NCBI GenBank assembly: GCA_052390115.1
Contig: JBQTHE010000033.1
Coordinates: 51,984 to 115,983 of the forward strand
DNA length: 64,000 nucleotides
Reading direction: 5' to 3'
Origin: GCA-003244245 sp052390115
Lineage (GTDB): Bacteria; Actinomycetota; Actinomycetes; Mycobacteriales; Pseudonocardiaceae
Below the pieces are notes generated by a model. That model did no database searches and was not told the origin of the DNA. It saw only the letters and a list, made by a program, of their open reading frames with translations. The position numbers and the translations under genes are program-made. Positions 53,646 to 60,022 of this stretch are shown here, in pieces (positions within the stretch are counted from its first letter, which is position 1; the number at the start of each line of letters is the position of its first letter).

Positions 53646-53876
53646 ATGAGCAAGGGCGACATCCACACCGTCAAGCACGGCGACGGCTGGGCGAACCGCG
53701 CCGAGGGCAATGAGCCCGTCTCCAACACCGCCCCAACGAAGGCCAAAGCGCAGGCCAAGGGCCGCGAGAGGGCCATCGAGGGTGGGGTTGAGCACGTTGT
53801 GCACAACCAAGATGCCCAGATCGGTGAGCGGAATACCTATCCGAGGTCGCGGGATCCTCGCAGGTCGAAGGGCTAA
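53646..53876 (+). CDS. DUF2188-type small protein
   Basis: The 76-residue product, beginning MSKGDIHTVKHGDGWANRAE and ending IGERNTYPRSRDPRRSKG, matches the DUF2188 pattern: an N-terminal HTVxHGDGWAN strand pair, TKAKAQAKGRERAIEGG helix, and the conserved terminal ERNTYPRSRDP. Members are small soluble proteins of unknown function, frequent on actinobacterial elements. It starts at ATG 53646 just after the decayed nuclease gene. No partner is evident. Confidence 0.78.
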   Translation: MSKGDIHTVKHGDGWANRAEGNEPVSNTAPTKAKAQAKGRERAIEGGVEHVVHNQDAQIGERNTYPRSRDPRRSKG

Positions 53877-53957
53877 GACCACAGCATCCGGAGTGGCGAT
53901 TGTTAGCTTAGTTATTGTGGCACCAAGGTATAATGTTCCCGACGAAAAAAAGGGGCT

Positions 53958-54167
53958 ATGGTAGAGAAAGCAACTAGCGAGTCGCGAGGCGATCGCACTG
54001 TGGATCTCTCGAGAGGTGGAGAGTTCCGCAAGGGTGCGCAGGTCATCGACACCACCGGACTGCCCGATGGCTATGTGCCGCCGTCAGGTTCGCTGACACC
54101 TCCTTCCGAGCCACCCCCACCCCCTCCTTCTAGTGGCGACAACGGTCAATCTGGTAATAGCAGCTAG
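53958..54167 (+). CDS. short Pro-rich protein paired with the DUF6338 gene
   Basis: A 69-residue frame from ATG 53958 (AAGGGG close upstream) ends in a Pro/Ser-rich tail (PPSEPPPPPPSSGDNG). The first half is charged and contains GGEFRKGAQVIDTTGLPDGYVPPSG. Its TAG stop overlaps the next GTG start by one base, so it is cotranscribed with the membrane gene. I do not recognise the family. Confidence 0.6.
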   Translation: MVEKATSESRGDRTVDLSRGGEFRKGAQVIDTTGLPDGYVPPSGSLTPPSEPPPPPPSSGDNGQSGNSS

Positions 54168-54841
54168 TGTTACCCACCGGCGTAGGCGTCAGCCTGGCCT
54201 TGCTCGCGCTTGTACCAGGCTGGCTGCATTTACAACTTCGAAAACGGTTAGCGCCAGCTTCTTCGGAAACCGGTCTATCTGAACTACTGGAAGTCCTTGC
54301 AGTCGGGCTGGCAACGACTGGCACGAGCGTTGCGGTGCTCACCTTTATGCCGCCACGTTGGTTTCCGATGCTCCTCAATGTAGAAGCGTGGGCGGCGCAG
54401 GGAAACGGCTATCTTCGCCAGCACGTCCGTGAAGCTGCGGCGAGCGGGCTTACAATCCTACTGCTCGCTCTCACCATTGCCTACCTACTTTACCTGCTGT
54501 TGCGCTTGCGGCGGCCTGCGGAGTTTCGAGCACAAGGCACCGTGTGGGTTCATGCACTTGGAGCAAGACCAAAGGGAAAGGTTCCATGGGTCACCCTGCA
54601 GTTGAAGGACGGCAAGCTTATAGAAGGAATACTCCAGAGTTACAGTCTCTCGGAAGAGAGTCTAGAAAACAGAGACGTGGCCCTGCAACGTCCAATTCGT
54701 GTTACCAACAAGCCGAATGAACAGCCTCGGTGGTTAGAGCTTGACCGAGTTATCGTGCCGGGAAATGAGCTATCCTACATTACCGTAATTCATGTACCCC
54801 AGCGGCCCAGAAGAGGCTCGCCCGCCGATGATGATATCTGA
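54167..54841 (+). CDS. DUF6338-like membrane protein
   Basis: The 224-residue protein has hydrophobic segments at about 3-20 (TGVGVSLALLALVPGWLHL), 41-60 and 92-111 (ILLLALTIAYLLYLLLRLRR) and a cytoplasmic C-terminal domain with VWVHALGARPKGKVPWVTLQ and LELDRVIVPGNELSYITVIH. The layout of an N-terminal membrane region and a small beta-rich C-terminal domain fits DUF6338, of unknown function. Start GTG 54167 overlaps the preceding stop. Confidence 0.68.
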   Translation: MLPTGVGVSLALLALVPGWLHLQLRKRLAPASSETGLSELLEVLAVGLATTGTSVAVLTFMPPRWFPMLLNVEAWAAQGNGYLRQHVREAAASGLTILLLALTIAYLLYLLLRLRRPAEFRAQGTVWVHALGARPKGKVPWVTLQLKDGKLIEGILQSYSLSEESLENRDVALQRPIRVTNKPNEQPRWLELDRVIVPGNELSYITVIHVPQRPRRGSPADDDI

Positions 54842-54847
54842 AGACAA

Positions 54848-55339
54848 TTATCCTGTCCGCGACCGCCGCGCCTGCGCCCGCCTCTTCACACCTCTCCGCA
54901 CCAACACATTCCGGATCGCTGTCTGCCCAACCTTGAATCGGGCCGCCAGCTCAGCCAGCGACCACACATCCTCGACGTATAGCCTCACCGCGTCGGACTC
55001 CTGCGCCTCCGTCAGTGCACGCAGCGGCCGAAGCTTCACACCTTGTCGCCTGAGATGTGCCCTTACCGTCTGCTCATGGAGCCCGAACCGCCGCGTCAGC
55101 TCCCGCTGCGATGTCCCGACCTCGTAGGCGTCCACCAGCTCCTCCACCTCGGCAGGCGACAGCTTCCGGTACTCCCTAACCTGTAGCCGGACCGTGGCAG
55201 GACGTACAGCGTTACTCTGCGCCAGGATCGCATCTTGTGTACTGCCGCCGACCTGCATATTCTCAAGCCCGCCCAGGGCCGCGATTAGCCGCTCCACGGC
55301 CTGTGGCGGGTTCGAAAGGGAGTCAGTTAGGCGCACCAC
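54848..55339 (-). CDS. tandem helix-turn-helix protein (resolvase C-terminal type)
   Basis: The C-terminal 110 residues contain two resolvase-like HTH repeats: LSPAEVEELVDAYEVGTSQR with ELTRRFGLHEQTVRAHLRRQ, and EAQESDAVRLYVEDVWSLAE with LAARFKVGQTAIRNVLVRRG. No serine-recombinase catalytic domain precedes them; the N-terminus has only SDVVRLTDSLSNPPQ and a helix. It may be a stand-alone DNA-binding regulator or the remnant of a recombinase. The start is uncertain; a longer frame reaches 55531. It converges on the DUF6338 gene with 6 bp between stops. Confidence 0.6.
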   Translation of the reverse strand: MVRLTDSLSNPPQAVERLIAALGGLENMQVGGSTQDAILAQSNAVRPATVRLQVREYRKLSPAEVEELVDAYEVGTSQRELTRRFGLHEQTVRAHLRRQGVKLRPLRALTEAQESDAVRLYVEDVWSLAELAARFKVGQTAIRNVLVRRGVKRRAQARRSRTG

Positions 55340-55640
55340 GTCTGACAAGGAGGCCAACGGACGGCGCGCACGAACGAACCGCTGAGGATGGTGTGGACGA
55401 CGCGGATACTTCCCGCGCGAGTGGCTCGCACCGGTGCGGCCCGCACCTGCGGTCGCACCACTTGCAGTGCGGCTCGGATTGCCCGTCGTGATCTTCGCGC
55501 TTTCGGCGGGTGGTGTGCTCACGGAGGACATCGCTGCACGTCAGGCGGGTAACTGTGCTCATCAAGCGATCAACACTTGACAGTGTTTCAGGCCACGGAC
55601 CAGGCCACGCCCCGCGCGTCGAGATCGGTTCGGCAGCTGT

Positions 55641-56312
55641 CTACGGGTACTTCGTGAGATCCCAGCAGTTGCGAAACTCGGTTTCGCCGAGGCGGGTGTT
55701 CCAGATCGTCCGGCCGCTGCCCGGACGGAGCTGCCGGATGCGGTGGCGCTGGGCCGGGTCGTACCAGGAGAAGGTTTCGATCTTGGCTGAACCAAGCGCG
55801 AGGGCTTCGTCGAGCGCGGGTTCGAGGTCGCTGTCGTGTGAGGCGAGGATGACGAGATCGACGTCGGGCCGCTGGGCTTCGCGGACCACCGCCAGCGCGC
55901 ACAGGACGTCAATGCCCTTCTCGCCCTTGCTCTCGACGACCCTCTTCCCGTCGACACCGAGCAGCAGCTGGCCGGCGGCGTCGCGCTCGTAGCGGTACTT
56001 CAACGGCCGGTGCGTGACGCTGACCCGGCCGTCACGCTCCCAGTGCGCCTTCTGCGCCTGGTTGCGGGCGTACGGCTTGGGGTCGTGCTCGGCCGACGGC
56101 TGCCCGCGGTACACCAGCACGGCGGCCAGCACGGCGTGATCCATTCCAGGCCACTGCGCGCGGTTGCGGGCGGCGATCAGTTGGATCCCGAAGTGCACGG
56201 GGTCGACCAGCGACTCGTGCCGGGGCAGCTGCCTGCTGACGGCGAACAGCTCGTGCGCGGTCAGGTGCACGTTCTGGTAGTCCATGACCACGACAGCCCG
56301 AAGATCAGGCAC
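55641..56312 (-). CDS. NYN-domain (LabA/PIN-like) putative nuclease
   Basis: The 223-residue protein begins LRAVVVMDYQNVHLTAHELF, with the conserved Asp and N of NYN domains, and continues with KGEKGIDVLCALAVVREAQ (Lys-Gly-x-Asp) and DLVILASHDSDLEPALDEAL, the acidic residues of the PIN-like active site. NYN proteins are metal-dependent RNases, some linked to toxin or defence functions. The GTG start at 56312 sits 21 bp after a strong intrinsic terminator on the same strand, which could attenuate it. Confidence 0.82.
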   Translation of the reverse strand: MPDLRAVVVMDYQNVHLTAHELFAVSRQLPRHESLVDPVHFGIQLIAARNRAQWPGMDHAVLAAVLVYRGQPSAEHDPKPYARNQAQKAHWERDGRVSVTHRPLKYRYERDAAGQLLLGVDGKRVVESKGEKGIDVLCALAVVREAQRPDVDLVILASHDSDLEPALDEALALGSAKIETFSWYDPAQRHRIRQLRPGSGRTIWNTRLGETEFRNCWDLTKYP

Positions 56313-56332
56313 AGGTGCTGGCGCTCCTCACG

Positions 56333-56365
56333 AAAAAGCCCCGCCAGTCCCGGAGGACGGCGGGG
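56333..56365 (-). terminator. intrinsic terminator or attenuator just upstream of the NYN gene
   Basis: On the minus strand CCCCGCC and GGCGGGG form the outer stem with GTCC/GGAC inside, followed by CTTTTTCG. The T run ends only 21 bp before the NYN start codon. It should stop transcripts arriving from the right, or act as a leader attenuator for the NYN gene. Confidence 0.75.
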
Positions 56366-56500
56366 AACTAGGCCACCCATAATGCCACGCCGCACCCACG
56401 GCCAGCAACGCGGGCATTTGCGCACGATCCGCTGAGGCAGCGACGCTCGATGGGCCCTGCCGGACCATCCGGCCCGGACCCGCCGCGGTTTCGATGAAGA

Positions 56501-56635
56501 TCACTGCGCGGCCTGAAAGCGGAGGGTCCGGTGGTCGAGGCCGGCGTAGACCTTGACTCTCGCGGAACCGCTCGGCAGCCATCCGATGAAGCCGCGACGA
56601 CGCCCGCGGAAGGGACGAGGGGAGGCCACAACCAT
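56501..56635 (-). pseudogene. N-terminal fragment of a tyrosine integrase
   Basis: The frame reads RRRGFIGWLPSGSARVKVYA and GLDHRTLRFQAA before a stop. This matches the arm-binding start of the resident integrase (ELPSGALRVKVYAGEDPLTG) but nothing downstream continues the protein. It is a remnant of another integrase near the right att site, a sign of an earlier element at this tRNA. Confidence 0.65.
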
Positions 56636-57069
56636 GATCGTATAGCGGTTCAGGCTACGAACCAGGCCATGAGACCCTTGGTGGGGTCTGTGGGAGAAGG
56701 TCAACATGGGCACTGAGCTGTAGAGCCGCCTTGGGGCGTCGAACCCCAACCAATATCGCCGACACCTAACAAGATGGAGGAATGTTCTCATCCAACCGCG
56801 AGCCGACCGGATGGAACACCGCGGTTCGAGTCAACCGTTCCACCGTCAGGCCACAAGGGATCGAGGGTCCGCGTCGGCTAGACGTGCACGGGTTCCCGGC
56901 CGAGGACCGGAGGCATCCCGCCGAGCCAGTCCCGATTTGCCCTTATCGGCGCGGTCGTGGTGCGGGTCGTGGTGCGAACTGCAGAGAATCATGACTCTGA
57001 TGGCCCGTGGTGCAACAGGGTGGATAACAAACACGCAGCTAAAACACGGTGATACGCTCGTAACACGCA
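56636..57069. other. right flank of the element, only repeats seen
   Basis: About 430 bp between the integrase remnant and attR. It holds the GTGGTGCGG/GTGGTGCGA pair at 56957-56977. Short open frames here have no recognisable product. Confidence 0.5.
56957..56977 (+). repeat. att-proximal direct-repeat pair, right end
   Basis: GTGGTGCGG (56957-56965) and GTGGTGCGA (56969-56977), 12-bp period, lie 93 bp left of attR. The match to the pair beside the integrase includes the following AACTG. Confidence 0.75.
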
Positions 57070-57112
57070 TTCCTAAACCGTGTGTCGCAGGTTCGAATCC
57101 TGCCGGGGGCAC
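57070..57112 (+). other. attR: exact copy of the tRNA-Arg 3' end
   Basis: All 43 bases equal the core at 20099-20141, in the same orientation. The tRNA 5' half is absent. Recombination between the copies would release a 36,971-bp circle and leave one intact tRNA. Confidence 0.94.
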
Positions 57113-57281
57113 CCGCATCTGAGCCACATAGCGGCCCTGAGCTGCCGATTCGTGGTGCGGAGCGTGGTGAGGCTTTCGAACCAGGATCACCAGGGTCAAC
57201 GCTGACGCACGGATTTGCGGCGTCCAGCACGATTGCATCATGGCGAAAGGTAGGAATATCCGCGCCGCATCCGACGTTGCA

Positions 57282-57300
57282 AAGTGGGCATCACCCACTT
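57282..57300. promoter_or_regulatory. inverted-repeat operator of toxin-antitoxin copy 1
   Basis: AAGTGGG-catca-CCCACTT is a perfect 7-bp inverted repeat 51 bp before the antitoxin start. In copy 2 the left arm is changed (AAGATAGG), so the two copies may bind their antitoxins with different affinity. Confidence 0.65.
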
Positions 57301-57350
57301 GCCTACTTTCCACAAGGGTGCAGACTGCACGGCGGAGACAGAAGGTTGCC

Positions 57351-57659
57351 ATGTCCGCCATGCCAGAAGGACTGCCCACTCCCTTCGAGGTCATCACCGA
57401 AACCGAGGTAGACAGCCGCGGCCGGGTCAGCCTGGGCCGCGCCGGCGCCGAGCCAGGAGGGCGCTACCGGGTGGCCCGCAACATCGACAGCGTGCTGCTG
57501 CTCACTCCAGTGGTCCCCATCCCCGAGCGCGAACTGATCGTCTGGGAAAACCCTGCCCTGGCCGAGCGCATCCGCATCGGGATTGTCGAGACCCAAACCG
57601 GGCGCACCGTCGATCTAGGTGACTTCACTGCTTACGCCACCGACACCGATGACGAGTAG
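57351..57659 (+). CDS. AbrB-like antitoxin, copy 1
   Basis: The 102-residue protein contains TEVDSRGRVSLGRAGAEPGG and YRVARNIDSVLLLTPVV, a swapped-hairpin AbrB-type DNA-binding module, and a C-terminal toxin-binding tail with VDLGDFTAYATDTDDE. ATG 57351 follows AGAAGG, one base weaker than the AGGAGG of copy 2. It is intact even though its partner toxin is broken, so it could still act on the toxin of copy 2 or on the shared operator. Confidence 0.85.
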   Translation: MSAMPEGLPTPFEVITETEVDSRGRVSLGRAGAEPGGRYRVARNIDSVLLLTPVVPIPERELIVWENPALAERIRIGIVETQTGRTVDLGDFTAYATDTDDE

Positions 57660-57663
57660 CCGG

Positions 57664-57980
57664 ATGGGTTCCTATCAGCTACGTTTTGCCACCCCCGGGG
57701 AAACGCTGCACTTACTTGATGGCAGTCCGCAGTACGCGGCCAAACTGCGTAAGGTGCGCCGCGCCCTGGGATTGCTGCAAATCAACCCCGTCGCCCAGGG
57801 TTACACTCGCATCAGTACGAGAATTTCCCCGGCGCCCTGATGGCGAAGGTGTGGGACTCCTACGTGGAAAATCGCACTCCCGGGGCGTGGCGGATCTGGC
57901 GGATGTACGGGCCGGATGAGATCCGTGACAATCAAACCGTCGCGGTGATCACCGTGCTCGGCATCGGCCCTCACCCCTGA
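57664..57980 (+). pseudogene. RelE-like toxin, copy 1, frameshifted
   Basis: It starts GSYQLRFATPGETLHLLDGS and follows the copy-2 toxin closely to LGLLQINP. There the C run has four bases instead of five, the frame slips and translation stops at 57840. The sequence after the slip stays homologous in the correct frame (AKVWDSYVENRTPGAWRIW) to the stop at 57980. One missing base is the only visible lesion. Confidence 0.88.
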
Positions 57981-58057
57981 TCCATTGTGGAGCGATCTTG
58001 AGCAGGTTCGGAAATTTAGACAGCACACATCTTCACGTTACTTGAAGAATGATCTCG

Positions 58058-58507
58058 GTTGCGCAAGCGGCCCCGAGTCAGGGCTCCGTCCCGCACCTCA
58101 GGCAGGATCATAGAGTACACCCGGTCAGCGGCCCAGCCTCGTATTGATCTCCGCCTTGTGCTCGGCCCCGGACACGGCGGGTAGGTTCTGGCCGCTGCGC
58201 CCCCCACGTCGGCCCGCTCATAGGCTGAGCACCTCGGCGGCTGAGCACCTCGGCGACCCGAGGACCACTCGGGGCGCGATCCTCAAGGTGTCGGCACCAG
58301 CAAGCCGCCGCTGCGAATCTTCTTCGGCAAGTAGTCGCCGAGGAGCAAGCCAGCAAGCGGCCAGTCCACCGCTGCGCCCGCCATGGGGGTGCGGGCGTAC
58401 AAATAAGATCCCTGCCCAATACATCCGGTTGCTTGCCAGAGACGGACGACGCGCGGCGGACCGGCACCGCGCCGGACACTGATCCCCGCAGCCGTTATGG
58501 TGTGTGG
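58058..58507. other. region with 16-bp tandem repeat, no gene seen
   Basis: About 450 bp between the two TA units. GGCTGAGCACCTCGGC is repeated in tandem at 58223-58238 and 58239-58254. Frames on both strands are open but unrecognisable; this is probably the promoter region of the next pair. Confidence 0.45.
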
Positions 58508-58852
58508 GTGGCTTCGCCCGCCGCCCACCCCTCGCAGAGCGGCCTTAACCCGACTCCGCCCCCGGCTGAACCGCGCGCTATTCGCGCGTGCCTGACGCCG
58601 GACGTGGCAGCCGAGTTTGATCGCGAGTGGGAGATCGTGCTGGACGAGGCGAAGAGGGATCAGGACCTTGAGCCGGTGCATGACCTCCTGGCCAAGTGGC
58701 GCCACTTCGCCTACGCCGAACTCAAGGCTCCGGGCAGCTACTTCCGCGTGCTGGCCACCGCGGCGCACACGCTGGCTACTGGCCAACCACCTGCCGGCAG
58801 CGTGTCCGGCGAACAGATCACCGAGCTGATCCGTGGGCGGTTGGACCGGTAA
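58508..58852 (+). CDS. DUF6247-type antitoxin
   Basis: The product contains EPRAIRACLTPDVAAEFDRE, EIVLDEAKRDQDLEPVHDLL and AKWRHFAYAELKAPGSYFRV, the conserved core of DUF6247, a family found upstream of RelE/ParE-like genes in actinobacteria. The start is uncertain: GTG 58508 gives about 114 residues, and the frame is open to TTG 58433. The next gene starts immediately after its stop, so the pair forms an operon. Antitoxin function is inferred from the partner. Confidence 0.78.
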   Translation: MASPAAHPSQSGLNPTPPPAEPRAIRACLTPDVAAEFDREWEIVLDEAKRDQDLEPVHDLLAKWRHFAYAELKAPGSYFRVLATAAHTLATGQPPAGSVSGEQITELIRGRLDR

Positions 58853-59107
58853 GTGTACCGGATCGTCGTTTATCCCGAGGCCCAAGACCAGATCGCCGCA
58901 CTGCCAGATGCGGCACTCCGCGACTACGCCGAGGTCGCCAGTGTGCTTGAAGCCTCGCCGTGGAACGGCCCACCGCACCACCGGTCAAACCCGGACGGAG
59001 CCGTGCGCCGCTGGCACTTCGGTCCGAAAACGGCCGGCCAGGTCGTCTATCTCATCGTGGAGGACATCCAGGAGGTCCACGTGCTCCTGGTGCAGTGGCT
59101 CGGATAG
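58853..59107 (+). CDS. ParE/RelE-superfamily toxin
   Basis: The 84-residue protein (GTG start abutting the antitoxin stop) shows the RelE/ParE fold: YRIVVYPEAQDQIAALPDAA, an LRDYAEVASVLEASPW helix, and the strand pair RRWHFGPKTAGQVVYLIVED followed by VLLVQWLG. Typical family members cleave mRNA on ribosomes or poison gyrase; which applies here is not visible. With DUF6247 upstream it makes a complete module between the two copies of the other TA unit. Confidence 0.82.
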   Translation: MYRIVVYPEAQDQIAALPDAALRDYAEVASVLEASPWNGPPHHRSNPDGAVRRWHFGPKTAGQVVYLIVEDIQEVHVLLVQWLG

Positions 59108-59388
59108 TTACTCCCACGCAGCGGTCCTGGCGAAGACTGGGCGTGCTCCTCACTGCCGCCAGTGTGTGCCCAGGGTTGCCGGCGTGGTGCGGAGCGTGGT
59201 GCGAGGCTCAAACCAGTGATCATCAGAGTCAACGCTGACGCACAGATGTGCGACGTCCAGCAAGTTTCGCGTCCTGGCGCGGAAAGGCAGGAACAGCCGC
59301 ACCGCACCCGATGTTGCAAGATAGGCACTACCCACTTGCCTACTTTCCCACAAGGGTGCAGACTGCTTGGCGGAGACAGGAGGTTGCC

Positions 59389-59697
59389 ATGTCCGCCATG
59401 CCAGAAGGACTGCCCGTCCCCTTCGAGGTCATCACTGAAACCGAAGTAGACAGCCGCGGCCGGGTCAGCCTGGGCCGCGCTGGCGCCGAGCCGGGCGGGC
59501 GCTACCGGGTGGCCCGCAACATCGACGGCGTGCTGCTGCTCACTCCAGTGGTCTCCATCCCCGAGCGCGAGCTGATCGTCTGGGAGAAGCCTGCCCTGGC
59601 CGAGCGCATCCGCATCGGGATTGCCGAAACCCAAGCCGGGCGCACCGTCGATCTGGGTGACTTCACTGGTTACGCCACCGACACCGATGACGAGTAG
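59389..59697 (+). CDS. AbrB-like antitoxin, copy 2
   Basis: This 102-residue protein differs from copy 1 at a few positions (for example NIDGVLLLTPVVSI and ETQAGRTVDLGDFTGYAT). The ATG at 59389 follows AGGAGG seven bases upstream, a strong ribosome site. It has the same swapped-hairpin DNA-binding core and acidic end. With the intact toxin behind it, it should be the functional antitoxin and autorepressor. Confidence 0.88.
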   Translation: MSAMPEGLPVPFEVITETEVDSRGRVSLGRAGAEPGGRYRVARNIDGVLLLTPVVSIPERELIVWEKPALAERIRIGIAETQAGRTVDLGDFTGYATDTDDE

Positions 59698-59701
59698 CCG
59701 G

Positions 59702-60022
59702 ATGGGCTCCTATCAGCTACGTTTTGCCACCCCTGCCCGGGAAACGCTGGACTTACTTGATGGCAGTCCCCAGTACGCGGCCAAACTGCGTAAGGTGCGC
59801 CGCGCCCTGGGATTGCTGCAAATCAACCCCCGTTACCCAGGGTTACACTCGCATCAGTACGAGAATTTCCCTGGCGCCCCGAAGGCGAAGGTGTGGGACT
59901 CATATGTGGAAAATCGCGCTCCCGGGGCGTGGCGGATCTGGTGGATGTACGGGCCGGATGAGATACGCGACAATCAAACCGTCGCGGTGATCACCGTGCT
60001 CGACATCGGCCCTCACCCCTGA
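59702..60022 (+). CDS. RelE-like toxin, copy 2, intact
   Basis: The 106-residue protein reads YQLRFATPARETLDLLDGSP, VRRALGLLQINPRYPGLHSH, then KAKVWDSYVENRAPGAWRIW and a final strand TVAVITVLDIGPHP. This is the layout of small RelE/HigB-like ribonucleases. The five-base C run at the site of the copy-1 frameshift is present. An alternative ATG at 59687 would overlap the antitoxin by 11 bp. Its 3' end overlaps the converging recombinase stop by 10 bp. Confidence 0.85.
   Translation: MGSYQLRFATPARETLDLLDGSPQYAAKLRKVRRALGLLQINPRYPGLHSHQYENFPGAPKAKVWDSYVENRAPGAWRIWWMYGPDEIRDNQTVAVITVLDIGPHP

Larger units (their letters stand above)
57152..58057 (+). repeat. duplicated toxin-antitoxin unit, copy 1
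   Basis: About 0.9 kb from the GTGGTGCGG pair through the toxin and its 3' flank (ending in GAATGATCTCGG) is homologous to 59184-60098, with scattered substitutions and small indels. Copy 1 carries a direct-repeat pair at 57152-57172 (second unit GTGGTGAGG). Confidence 0.88.

Noticed and set aside
57240..57350. Upstream in-frame extension of antitoxin copy 1 (ATG 57240)
   Set aside because: It would translate the operator and promoter; the ATG at 57351 has a ribosome site and matches copy 2.
58201..58260. Possible CRISPR-like array at the 16-bp tandem repeat
   Set aside because: Only two head-to-tail copies without spacers; it is a simple tandem duplication.
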